Assembly (NCBI RefSeq): GCF_013166605.1
Contig: NZ_JABKKF010000001.1
Coordinates: 496,001 to 560,000, forward strand
Origin: Xylanibacter muris
GTDB lineage: Bacteria; Bacteroidota; Bacteroidia; Bacteroidales; Bacteroidaceae
Direction: 5' to 3'
DNA: 64,000 bases
The translations under genes were made by a program, and so were the position numbers. Shown here in pieces: positions 1 through 7,760 of the stretch. The first letter of the stretch is position 1. Each line of letters opens with the position of its first letter. The notes under the pieces are model-generated. The model had not been told where the DNA came from and did no database searches. It saw only the letters and a program-made list of their open reading frames with translations.

Positions 1-503
1 TATGGTTTATGGTGTCTCCTCAGAACCCGTTGAAGAACGCTCCTGAGCTTCTCGATGAGGACATACGTCTGGAGATGGTCCGTGCCGCATTGTCGGATGA
101 GCCCCGGCTTGTGGCGTCCGACTATGAGTTTGCTTTGCCGCGTCCGTCATACACATGGAATACGCTGACAAGTCTCAGCCGAGCTTTCCCTCACATCGTT
201 TTTTCGCTTTTGATAGGAGGCGACAACTGGCAATGCTTCCATAAGTGGTATCGCAGCCGCGATATCATTGCCAATTATCCTATTGTTGTATACCCGCGTT
301 GTGCGGACGGGCCGTTTGCCGGCACTGTTCCGGTGCGGCACGAGAATCCTGGCCATGTGACATTTGCCGATACGCCTTTGCTGGATATCAGCAGCACGGA
401 GGTGCGCAAAAGGATAGCCGGAGGAAAATCCATTGCGGGTATGGTGCCTCCGGAAGTTGAGGCTATAATAACAGACCGTTGTCTGTATGCTCGTGCATTT
501 TGA
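1..503 (+). CDS. nadD: Nicotinate-nucleotide adenylyltransferase, 5'-truncated by the window edge
   Basis: Transfers AMP from ATP to nicotinate mononucleotide to give deamido-NAD, a cytoplasmic step of NAD synthesis. The frame is open to the left edge, and the first visible residues read VWFMVSPQNPLK, the conserved block that follows the N-terminal GSFxPxHxGH nucleotide-binding motif. Roughly 35 residues including that motif therefore lie outside the window, and the ATG at position 9 is internal. Family marks in the visible part are GGDNWQCFHKWYR, and near the C-terminus ISSTEVRKRIAGG followed by MVPPEVEAII. It ends in TGA at 501-503. No terminator hairpin follows directly; a palindromic repeat array lies about 140 bp downstream. 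Confidence 0.93.
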   Translation, partial: WFMVSPQNPLKNAPELLDEDIRLEMVRAALSDEPRLVASDYEFALPRPSYTWNTLTSLSRAFPHIVFSLLIGGDNWQCFHKWYRSRDIIANYPIVVYPRCADGPFAGTVPVRHENPGHVTFADTPLLDISSTEVRKRIAGGKSIAGMVPPEVEAIITDRCLYARAF

Positions 504-645
504 GCAATATGTCTTTTCCGTTCTCCAGTATGTTTTCTTTCTTCCGCAGGATGATTCGTCGCGGACATTGATGTGTTCTGCGATGTGTCAGGTGTTTTTT
601 GTTGCATAAAAGATTGGTTATGACAGATGGGTGCCAAATGTTTAA

Positions 646-712
646 AGTGTATCTGGGCTAAATACAGAGTGTACGTAGGCTACATACACTGTGTATGTAG
701 CCTACGTACACT
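646..712. repeat. Array of three short palindromic units (family 1, copy A)
   Basis: Three imperfect units of about 21-22 bp lie head to tail. Each reads GTGTA, a core with GGC or GCC in the middle, then TACAC. Units two (669-689) and three (691-711) are exact reverse complements of each other, so 668-712 can fold into a hairpin of about 22 bp with almost no loop. The same word set occurs at 53476-53546. The array could act as a 3' stabiliser or terminator for nadD or as a protein-binding site; nothing in the sequence decides between these. Confidence 0.75.
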
Positions 713-1003
713 TATTGACCAGCCTGGACGTTTTTTCCCGATCTTACTTTGATTGTTTGTATTTTTTGTACCGCATGAAATTCGGTCGTGATTTTTGTCT
801 TTAGTATTCATCCCATGTATGGACTTGTCTTCGGCATGTTTCAAACAGCGGTCATTGTATATATCGCAAAACGATGTCACAGCTCGTGGCAGTATATTTG
901 GGAATTGATATTCCATGTCTGTCTTGCCAATATGTTATATGCTGATTTATCCCTAACAGAGGTTAAAAAACAAAGGTGTCACGTACATTAATATATAAAT
1001 TAT

Positions 1004-1011
1004 TAACTTTG
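1004..1011 (+). promoter_or_regulatory. Bacteroidetes -7 box (TAACTTTG) of the envelope cluster
   Basis: TAACTTTG matches the Bacteroidetes -7 consensus TAnnTTTG. It ends only 8 nt before the ATG at 1020, so transcription from it would begin at or within a few bases of that codon. No -33 TTTG is obvious at the usual distance. Confidence 0.5.
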
Positions 1012-1019
1012 CAGTTTCA

Positions 1020-3044
1020 ATGGCACATAAGTTTAATAATACAATCGGAAAATTATCAAGTCAGGCAGGAAGGCTTTTGGGAAAGGCATTGTACCCTATA
1101 CGGGGTAATGTCCTGTTTTTTGTCTTCATGTTTTGGCTCGGATATGAGTGTACCGTTCTTGAGGTTCCTCATGTCAGAGGTGCGAAGCCATACGCGCTTG
1201 CCGCAGAAGAGCTGTTTGTAGACATATATTTCGTATGTCTGTTGCTTGTTCTTCTTCCTTTGAGAATAAGGCGGTGGTGCAGGGCGGTGCTTTATACCGT
1301 ACTTTATTCAACGGCGATAATAGACGTGTATTGTTTCGTGAAGTTCAAGTCGACGCTTACTCCCACGATGCTCTTGCTTGTAGGCGAGACCAATGGCAGC
1401 GAAGCCGCTGAGTTTGTCAGTACTTATCTCAGTTGGGATATCATGCGCACGGAGGTGGGTACGGTGGTGATGATAATGCTTCTTCACATCCTTGCCAATA
1501 TCGTTGTCGCATCAAGGCATAGTCTTGCCCGGGTGGCAATGAAGTTGCGTCCCACGGCCGTGGCTTACAGGCTTGTGCGTACATTGCGGGCATGGATATT
1601 GCACCGGAGAGACGTCACGCGTCCGTATAGGGTGGCTTTGCAGGCCGCTGCCGGTGTAGCTGTAATATGGCTTTTCATACGCTGCTGGCAGGCTGTAGAG
1701 CCTAATAAGCTTGCCTATCAGAGACTTATGGGACTTGAAACCATCGGCAAGGTGGAACACGAGCTTACCCGTCCCGAGAGAGCCGTGCAGTATCTTCCTA
1801 TATACAGGCTCATGTTCAGTATCCATGCGAATGATCTGGCGGCGGAGCAGGTCAGAAAGCTCATAGCGGCCAAAGATGAGGTTAAGGTGGACAGCTGTTC
1901 TTTCAAAAGCCGCAATATTGTGCTTGTCATAGGTGAGAGCTACAACCGTCATCACTCGCAGATTTACGGATATGAACTGCCTACCACTCCCCGTCAGGCA
2001 AAATGGGAGAAGAGCGGAATGCTTACGAAATTCACGGACGTTGTGGCACCATGGAACCTTACGAGTTTTGTCTTCAAGAACGTGTTTTCCGTGAGGGCGG
2101 TGGGAGATGAGGGCGACTGGTGCGACTATCCGTTGTTTCCGGAAGTGTTCAGGAAGGCAGGCTACAGGGTGACTTTCATCACAAACCAGTTCCTTCCAAA
2201 GGCTCAGGAGGCCGTATATGATTTCAGCGGAGGTTTTTTCCTCAACAACCCGATACTGAGCGAGGCCCAGTTTGATGTGAGAAATACAGACGTCCACCGC
2301 TATGATGAGGGAATACTTGCCGACTATGACCGGTTGAAGCCGGGTATGGGTACGGAAATGCCTGATGCGGGAGGCCGGGACAGTGCAAACTTGATAATTC
2401 TTCATCTCATGGGACAGCATGTCAACTATCGCGACCGTTATCCTGCCGACCGCAGGAAATTCACTCCGGAGGATTATAATGAACGTAAGCTGTCAAAGCG
2501 CAACAAGGCAATACTCGCCGACTACGACAACGCCACACTTTACAATGATTCTATTGTCGACCAGATTCTGCGGCGTTTCTCGGACGAGGATGCCGTAGTG
2601 GTGTTCATGCCCGACCATGCCGAGGAATGCTTTGGCGACGACATGCGCGTGTTCGGGCGTCTGCATTCGGCGGAGATAGACTACCGTCTGGCACGTGAGG
2701 AGTTTGAGATACCGTTCTGGATATGGTGTTCCGACAGATACGCACGATGTCATCCCGAAACGGTAAAGGCTATCAAGGCCGCTGCCGGCCGGCCTTATAT
2801 GACGGACCGGCTTGCGCATGCCATGTTTTTCCTTGCCGGCATTTCATGTCCCGACTACAGGCCGCGCTACAACGTATTGGGCGATGAATACGACATGGAC
2901 TGCCCGAGAACGATAAAGGGAACGGCGGATTACGATAAGTTGCGTGACGAATATCTCAGGAAAGAACAGGAACGGATTGCTGCGGAAGAAAAAGATGGCA
3001 AACGTATGAATAAGAATAATAAGAAAAGAAAAAAGAGAAGATAA
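1020..3044 (+). CDS. Phosphoethanolamine transferase-like membrane enzyme (sulfatase/alkaline phosphatase fold)
   Basis: Integral inner-membrane enzyme of the EptA/CptA type, which moves phosphoethanolamine from phosphatidylethanolamine to lipid A or another periplasmic glycan. The N-terminal part has about five hydrophobic segments. The periplasmic domain starts near residue 300 with VIGESYNRHHSQIYGY (303-307 is VIGES). The probable nucleophile is Thr348 in APWNLTSF, and metal ligands fit PDHAEE (Asp532, His533) and His549 in LHSAEID. The C-terminus is very basic (KNNKKRKKRR). The 674-residue length is somewhat above the usual 520-580 because of the long linker and tail. It is the first gene of the cluster, and its TAA overlaps the ATG of the next gene by one base. 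The fold is clear; the acceptor is inferred. Confidence 0.85.
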   Translation: MAHKFNNTIGKLSSQAGRLLGKALYPIRGNVLFFVFMFWLGYECTVLEVPHVRGAKPYALAAEELFVDIYFVCLLLVLLPLRIRRWCRAVLYTVLYSTAIIDVYCFVKFKSTLTPTMLLLVGETNGSEAAEFVSTYLSWDIMRTEVGTVVMIMLLHILANIVVASRHSLARVAMKLRPTAVAYRLVRTLRAWILHRRDVTRPYRVALQAAAGVAVIWLFIRCWQAVEPNKLAYQRLMGLETIGKVEHELTRPERAVQYLPIYRLMFSIHANDLAAEQVRKLIAAKDEVKVDSCSFKSRNIVLVIGESYNRHHSQIYGYELPTTPRQAKWEKSGMLTKFTDVVAPWNLTSFVFKNVFSVRAVGDEGDWCDYPLFPEVFRKAGYRVTFITNQFLPKAQEAVYDFSGGFFLNNPILSEAQFDVRNTDVHRYDEGILADYDRLKPGMGTEMPDAGGRDSANLIILHLMGQHVNYRDRYPADRRKFTPEDYNERKLSKRNKAILADYDNATLYNDSIVDQILRRFSDEDAVVVFMPDHAEECFGDDMRVFGRLHSAEIDYRLAREEFEIPFWIWCSDRYARCHPETVKAIKAAAGRPYMTDRLAHAMFFLAGISCPDYRPRYNVLGDEYDMDCPRTIKGTADYDKLRDEYLRKEQERIAAEEKDGKRMNKNNKKRKKRR

Positions 3045-4108
3045 TGAGTGAAAACCGACTGCTCGGCCGTGAGGAATGCTCGGCTTTGAGAGGCATCGCC
3101 ATTCTGGGCATCATGTTGCATAATTATTGCCACTGGTTGGGGTTTGCCGTAAAAGAAAACGAATATACGTTTATGGAGATGAATACGGACCGGCTGTTGC
3201 AGGTGCTTTCACATCCTGACATATATCTGCCGGTGCATCTTCTCTCATTCTTCGGTCATTATGGCGTGCCGCTTTTTCTGTTTCTCAGCGGCTACGGTCT
3301 TGTTTTGAAATACGAGGATGCGGCCCGGAACTGCCGGCCTAAGCCTCTTCCTTTCATAAAATACCATTATCTAAAGCTGTTGCGAATGATGATACCTGGG
3401 TTCGTGGCTTTTATCATAGTGGATGCCATGACTCCCGGAGCTTGGCGTTTCCATTCCGGAAATGTCGTTGCACAGATGCTTATGTGCATAAATATACTTC
3501 CCGGACCCGACCGTATCATCTGGCCCGGCCCATACTGGTTTTTCGGACTTATGATGCAGCTCTACATTATATATATATTGCTGCTCCGCCGCCATTGGTC
3601 TTTTACCGTTTGTGCCATGGCCGTGTGTTGGATATTGCAGGCTGCGTGTATGCCTGAGGGGGAGACTCTCAACCGCCTGCGTTACAATTTTGTCGGTGGA
3701 ATCCTTCCTTTCGGTTTCGGACTGTTGTGTGCAAGATATCTTCCGGCGGGCGTGCCGTTCATTAAAGGATTAGTGAGGCCGGCAATAGCCGCGGTAGCGC
3801 TTACCATACTTATTGTGGTAATGAGTTTCGGCTATCATTCATGGCTGTGGGTGCCGGCTGTGGTCATTGCCGCTGCCATAGTGTGGATAAAGATTACCCC
3901 CACGCCTGTCTTGCGTCAGCTGGCATGGGTGGGAAGTATCTCCGCTGCAATGTTTGTGGCACATCCCATACTCAGGAAAGTTTTCATTCCCATATCGCGG
4001 CGTGGCGACATCTACGACGGACTTCTGTTGTATATTATTGCCACAGTGGCCGTTTCATGGATGTTCAAGCTTGTGATTGACCGTATTCCGGCACCAGGGA
4101 TGAAATGA
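3044..4108 (+). CDS. Acyltransferase 3 family membrane protein
   Basis: Multi-span membrane acyltransferase that typically O-acetylates or O-succinylates cell-surface sugars. Features visible: ALRGIAILGIMLHNYCHW near the N-terminus, holding the family's conserved Arg and His, then PLFLFLSGYGLVLKY, followed by about eight further hydrophobic segments. The 354-residue length is normal for a protein with only the membrane domain. The ATG shares one base with the stop of the preceding gene (TAATG), so translation is probably coupled. The neighbours suggest an envelope glycan or lipid acceptor, but the acyl donor and acceptor cannot be read from the sequence. Confidence 0.88.
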   Translation: MSENRLLGREECSALRGIAILGIMLHNYCHWLGFAVKENEYTFMEMNTDRLLQVLSHPDIYLPVHLLSFFGHYGVPLFLFLSGYGLVLKYEDAARNCRPKPLPFIKYHYLKLLRMMIPGFVAFIIVDAMTPGAWRFHSGNVVAQMLMCINILPGPDRIIWPGPYWFFGLMMQLYIIYILLLRRHWSFTVCAMAVCWILQAACMPEGETLNRLRYNFVGGILPFGFGLLCARYLPAGVPFIKGLVRPAIAAVALTILIVVMSFGYHSWLWVPAVVIAAAIVWIKITPTPVLRQLAWVGSISAAMFVAHPILRKVFIPISRRGDIYDGLLLYIIATVAVSWMFKLVIDRIPAPGMK

Positions 4109-4159
4109 GAATGCCTGCGGCCATGTAAAAAGAAAAAACTGATAAACAAAGAATAGAAA

Positions 4160-5038
4160 ATGGAAATATTAAAAATTCTCCGTCCCGGACAATGGGTAAA
4201 GAATCTGTTTGTATTGCTGCCGTTATTTTTCAGCGGTGGAATAACAGACTGGGACATGTTTTTTAATTCAATCGTTGCGTTTCTCGCATTCTGTTTTATA
4301 TCATCATCCGTATATTGCATAAACGATATTATGGATATGGATGAAGATTGCCATCACCCTGTGAAATGTCTGAGGCCGATAGCCTCCGGAACCATAAGTG
4401 TGTCGCAAGGATATCTGCTGGCCGTGTCTATGTTTGTCCTGGCAACGATAGTCATGCTTTTATTGGACGACCGGGCACTTTGGCCCACAGCCTTTGTTGT
4501 CACCGGTTATTACGTTCTCAGCGTAGCATACTGCACGATTCTTAAAAGATATGCCATAATAGACGTGTGCATAATAGCTTCAGGATTTGTCTTGCGGGTT
4601 CTATGTGGAGCCCTGGCTTCAGACATAAGGCCAAGCCATTGGATAGTCATGATGACATTCCTGCTAACACTCTTCCTGGCCCTGGCAAAGCGGCGTGACG
4701 ATGTACTGAGGATGAATGCCACAGGAGAGCCTCCGCGAAGGAACACCATGCGCTATAACCTTACTTTCCTCAATCAGGCCATCACCATTTCGGCGTGCGT
4801 GACCCTTGTATGCTACATCATGTATACCGTTTCACCCGAGGTGACAGAACGTTTTGACAACGGCTATGTCTACATTACAAGTATATTTGTAATCATCGGT
4901 CTGCTGCGTTATCTTCAGATAGTGCTTGTGGATGAGAATAGCGGTGATCCCACTAAGGTTATCGTTCGCGACAGATTCACGCAGATTGTCGTAATAGGAT
5001 GGCTGCTTGCATTTCTCATTATTATATACAGGTTCTGA
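4160..5038 (+). CDS. UbiA-family polyprenyl-phosphate phosphoribosyltransferase (DPPR synthase-like)
   Basis: Membrane prenyl-group transferase resembling decaprenyl-phosphate phosphoribosyltransferase (Rv3806c of Mycobacterium), which joins PRPP to a polyprenyl phosphate to give polyprenyl-phosphoryl-5-phosphoribose. Visible marks: LRPGQWVKNLFV at residues 7-18, the first Asp-rich motif NDIMDMDED at 55-63, then HHPVKCLRPIASG, typical of this subfamily rather than of menaquinone or heme prenyltransferases, and a second motif around TILKRYAIIDV (Asp135). About eight or nine hydrophobic helices, 292 residues, normal length. The following gene encodes a phosphatase suited to removing the 5-phosphate. 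The subfamily call is from motif recall. Confidence 0.82.
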   Translation: MEILKILRPGQWVKNLFVLLPLFFSGGITDWDMFFNSIVAFLAFCFISSSVYCINDIMDMDEDCHHPVKCLRPIASGTISVSQGYLLAVSMFVLATIVMLLLDDRALWPTAFVVTGYYVLSVAYCTILKRYAIIDVCIIASGFVLRVLCGALASDIRPSHWIVMMTFLLTLFLALAKRRDDVLRMNATGEPPRRNTMRYNLTFLNQAITISACVTLVCYIMYTVSPEVTERFDNGYVYITSIFVIIGLLRYLQIVLVDENSGDPTKVIVRDRFTQIVVIGWLLAFLIIIYRF

Positions 5039-5085
5039 AAACAGAGAGGCAGTCACGGTAAGAAATCATCTGTAACAAGGAAAAC

Positions 5086-5667
5086 ATGAGAAAGATATAC
5101 GCTTTCGACTTCGACGGTACTATAACCACACGGGACACAATGTTCCTGTTTCTGCGAGGATTGTCCGGCATGCGCAAGGTCGTATATGCATTGATATCGG
5201 AGGCACCGTTCATCATAATGATGAAGTTAGGGATGTATTCCCGCCATAATGCAAAGGAACGGCTGCTCAGGCGTTTTATTGCCGGAAGAAACATTCTCGA
5301 CATTGATGCCTTCTGCAATACTCTCGCCGTCAGACATAAGGATATAATACGCGGAACGGCTGTTGCGGAGATTGAAAAGGCGAAGGCGGAAGGCGCGGAG
5401 GTTGTCGTTGTGACGGCAAGTGTCGAGAACTGGGTTAAACCGTTCTTGCCCGGTATAACGGTAATCGGAACAAAGCTTGAGACTACCCCCGGGGGAATCG
5501 TAACCGGCAGACTGTCTACAAGAAACTGTTGCGGAAGCGAGAAAGTAAAGAGGCTGCTTGAGCTGTATCCCGACAGGGAGAGTTATTATCTGGCGGCATA
5601 CGGTGACAGTAGCGGTGACCGTGAATTGCTTGAGTTTGCCGATGAGCCTCACTATAAGGTATTTTAA
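5086..5667 (+). CDS. HAD-IB family phosphatase
   Basis: Haloacid-dehalogenase phosphatase of the phosphoserine-phosphatase-like class. Motif I is FDFDGTITTRD (nucleophile Asp8, acid/base Asp10), motif II is VVTASVENW, the conserved Lys sits in GSEKVKRLL, and motif III is YGDSSGDRELL. At 193 residues it is the usual single-domain length. It lies 47 bp after the UbiA-type gene and 8 bp before the next one. By analogy with mycobacterial decaprenylphosphoryl-ribose synthesis, where a phosphatase follows the phosphoribosyltransferase, it may dephosphorylate polyprenyl-phosphoryl-5-phosphoribose. The fold is certain; the substrate is inferred from position only. Confidence 0.85.
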   Translation: MRKIYAFDFDGTITTRDTMFLFLRGLSGMRKVVYALISEAPFIIMMKLGMYSRHNAKERLLRRFIAGRNILDIDAFCNTLAVRHKDIIRGTAVAEIEKAKAEGAEVVVVTASVENWVKPFLPGITVIGTKLETTPGGIVTGRLSTRNCCGSEKVKRLLELYPDRESYYLAAYGDSSGDRELLEFADEPHYKVF

Positions 5668-5675
5668 ATAGGAAA

Positions 5676-7088
5676 ATGAGACTGCTTGATATATTCAGGA
5701 TTAGAAAGGAGGAGAGAATCCCGTCATTGGTGGCGCTGACGGTGATAATATTGCTGAATGCCATGTTTGTGGCAAGGATGTATGACAAGTTCACTCCGTT
5801 AATGAGTCATTCGGAAACGGTCCGCACCATGCTGCGTAATTTCCACGTGTCGGGTTACGACCCGCTCACGCTCATCACCATATCGTCATGGACCGACGGC
5901 TATAACGTATACCGTCATCCGCTGTTGGCCTTTATGATGTATCCGTTGTATTTGCTGAACACCGTATTGGGGGAGATCTTCGGAATCAACTGCGCTTTGT
6001 TTATATGCGCGGTGTTGATGTCGGTATGCTCGTTCTATTCGTTTGTGTTTCTCCGTAGGATACTCACCGATGTGATAGGATTGGGAAAGACTGATGCAGG
6101 AATCCTTGCGGCATTGTTTTTCTCGTTCGGCTATGTGCTTGTCATATCCTTCACTCCCGACCATTTCGGTCTTTCGATGTGCATGTTCCTTATTGTGCTT
6201 TACGTATCCGGCATGAGAATAAGGAAGTCGCGTATCATACCGTCGTGGCAGATGGCATTACTGAACACCTTTGCCACCGGCATTACATCGACAAACACCG
6301 TGAAGATAGTACTTGCACAGATGTTTGTCAATGGAAGTAGATTCTTTCATTGGCGCAACATCGCCTTTGCGGTAATATTGCCGGTGGTGCTGCTTTGGTT
6401 TTTCTGCCGTTTCGAGTATAAGGTGTTTGTGTTGCCCGGAGAGAAGGCGCGTCATGAGGCGCGTGCCCGGAAGAAGGCAGAGCAGCGTAAGAAAGAAGAT
6501 GAAAGGACAGCGCGCCTTATTGCTGCATCGCCAAAAGATTCCGTGGAGATAAGAAGGCGTGCGAAAGTGACGGCGGCAGCCAAGAGACGGCGGAGGGCAG
6601 GCAATCAGGGCAAACCGATATCCAACGGGGAATTCATGCGGTGGAGCGACATTACGACACCGAGGGCAGCCACGCTTGTGGAGAACTTTTTCGGTGAGCC
6701 GTTGATTCTTCATGAAAAGCATCTTTTGGGCGATGTGTTCCTGCGACGTCCGGTGTTTGTGAAATATGAGTCACCGTTGTGCTATGCGGCCGAGGCCGTG
6801 GCTGTGGGCTTGCTTCTTTTAGGAATATGGCTTGGCCGCAGAAGCAGACTGCTGTGGCTGTGTTTGTCGTGGTTCGCATGTGATATGGCGCTGCATCTCG
6901 GTATCGGGTTTGGCATCAACGAAGTGTTTATCATGTCGCCCCATTGGCTCTTTGTCTTCCCTATTGTATATGCGTTCATCCTGAGACATCCGAAATGCCG
7001 TTTTCCTGCACGTATTGCCTTTGCATCGCTTACCGCCTTTCTCATATATCACAACTTACCGTTGTTGATGAGCTTCCTTTTCATATAA
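5676..7088 (+). CDS. Large polytopic membrane protein, GT-C-like (paralogue of the protein at 35624-36982)
   Basis: Multi-span protein of 470 residues of a family I recall as DUF6080, found in Bacteroidales. It begins with a short cytoplasmic RIRKEERIP motif before the first helix. An early loop carries SGYDPLTLITISSW and VYRHPLLAFMMYPLY. A conserved His-Pro in the first large loop together with 8-10 helices resembles GT-C glycosyltransferases that use polyprenyl-phosphate sugars. Residues of roughly 250-310 form a strongly basic, Ala/Arg/Lys-rich insertion that the paralogue has only in shorter form. As last gene of the cluster it could consume the polyprenyl-phospho-sugar made by the two preceding genes (inference). 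Its 3' end overlaps trmO on the opposite strand by 8 bp. Confidence 0.75.
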   Translation: MRLLDIFRIRKEERIPSLVALTVIILLNAMFVARMYDKFTPLMSHSETVRTMLRNFHVSGYDPLTLITISSWTDGYNVYRHPLLAFMMYPLYLLNTVLGEIFGINCALFICAVLMSVCSFYSFVFLRRILTDVIGLGKTDAGILAALFFSFGYVLVISFTPDHFGLSMCMFLIVLYVSGMRIRKSRIIPSWQMALLNTFATGITSTNTVKIVLAQMFVNGSRFFHWRNIAFAVILPVVLLWFFCRFEYKVFVLPGEKARHEARARKKAEQRKKEDERTARLIAASPKDSVEIRRRAKVTAAAKRRRRAGNQGKPISNGEFMRWSDITTPRAATLVENFFGEPLILHEKHLLGDVFLRRPVFVKYESPLCYAAEAVAVGLLLLGIWLGRRSRLLWLCLSWFACDMALHLGIGFGINEVFIMSPHWLFVFPIVYAFILRHPKCRFPARIAFASLTAFLIYHNLPLLMSFLFI

Positions 7089-7746
7089 ATGCTTTTACGG
7101 TGCCGTTTTCCACTGTGAATTTTATATCCCGTCCTGCGAATGGCATGCCGTAGATTCTTCTGCTGTCACGGTGATAATGCGGCCGCGGGTCTTGAGAAAG
7201 AATCTGTTTGAGAGTGTTCCGCTCATCGGGTGTGAATTCGTTGACAATGCTTTCGGAAAGGCATACGGAAAGAGATTGCCATCCCACTTCGTCTGCAAAC
7301 CCGCTGCGCACATTCGGATGGGAATCGGTGAACTCTACGTAGGGTTTTATGTCGTAGATGGGTGTGCCGTCCATCAGATCAGCCCCGCCTACATGTATTA
7401 CGGGGCCGTCTGCAGAGTTGTAGTCGATATGTATGACAGTCACTGACGACAGTCCGAGATTGTTCGGACGGAATGATGAGCGTGTGGCAAATACGCCCAT
7501 GTGTTCGTTGCCTCCCAGTCGCGGAGGACGCACCGTCGGATGCTTTGCCGCGTCCACATTGCATGAGAATCCCCATATAAGCCAGAGATAATCAAATCCT
7601 TCCATGCCACGGAGGGCCTCGGCATTGCGGAATCGCGGTTCAAAGACTATCTGCCCGCGCAGACCGCTGACGATTCCGCTTTGCCGCGGTATGCCGAACT
7701 TTGAGGTAAGCGGAGACTTGAAGTGTGCTATAGGTTCTATTTCCAT
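7081..7746 (-). CDS. trmO: tRNA (N6-threonylcarbamoyladenosine(37)-N6)-methyltransferase TrmO
   Basis: SAM-dependent enzyme that methylates t6A37 to m6t6A37 in threonine tRNAs. Typical TsaA/TrmO sequence: EPIAHFKSPLTSKFGIPRQ at the start, GMEGFDYLWLIWGFSCN, a block RSSFRPNNLGLSSVTV (family RxPxRPNxIGLS), GADLMDGTPIYDIKPYVEF, and a C-terminal ILSQDPRPHYHRDSRRIYGM (family consensus DPRPxY). 221 residues, near normal for the family. Its start lies 14 bp after the stop of the TlpA-like gene, so the two are probably co-transcribed. The last bases overlap the convergent membrane protein gene. Confidence 0.93.
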   Translation of the reverse strand: MEIEPIAHFKSPLTSKFGIPRQSGIVSGLRGQIVFEPRFRNAEALRGMEGFDYLWLIWGFSCNVDAAKHPTVRPPRLGGNEHMGVFATRSSFRPNNLGLSSVTVIHIDYNSADGPVIHVGGADLMDGTPIYDIKPYVEFTDSHPNVRSGFADEVGWQSLSVCLSESIVNEFTPDERNTLKQILSQDPRPHYHRDSRRIYGMPFAGRDIKFTVENGTVKAFI

Positions 7747-7760
7747 TATAAGGCAATGGC

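Larger units (their letters stand above)
504..1019. other. Intergenic region with a palindromic repeat array and a promoter
   Basis: This 516-bp stretch has no convincing gene. Short open frames on both strands lack a start context and family resemblance. It holds the palindromic repeat array at 646-712 and, at its right end, the promoter of the envelope cluster. The rest is AT-rich sequence in which I see nothing. Confidence 0.6.

Noticed and set aside
1512..2420. 302-codon open frame on the minus strand
   Set aside because: Antisense to the phosphoethanolamine transferase-like gene; no recognisable domain.
5086..5667. Phosphoserine phosphatase (SerB)
   Set aside because: Motifs are of the same HAD-IB class, but the protein lacks SerB-specific extensions and sits in an envelope cluster, so only the general call is given.
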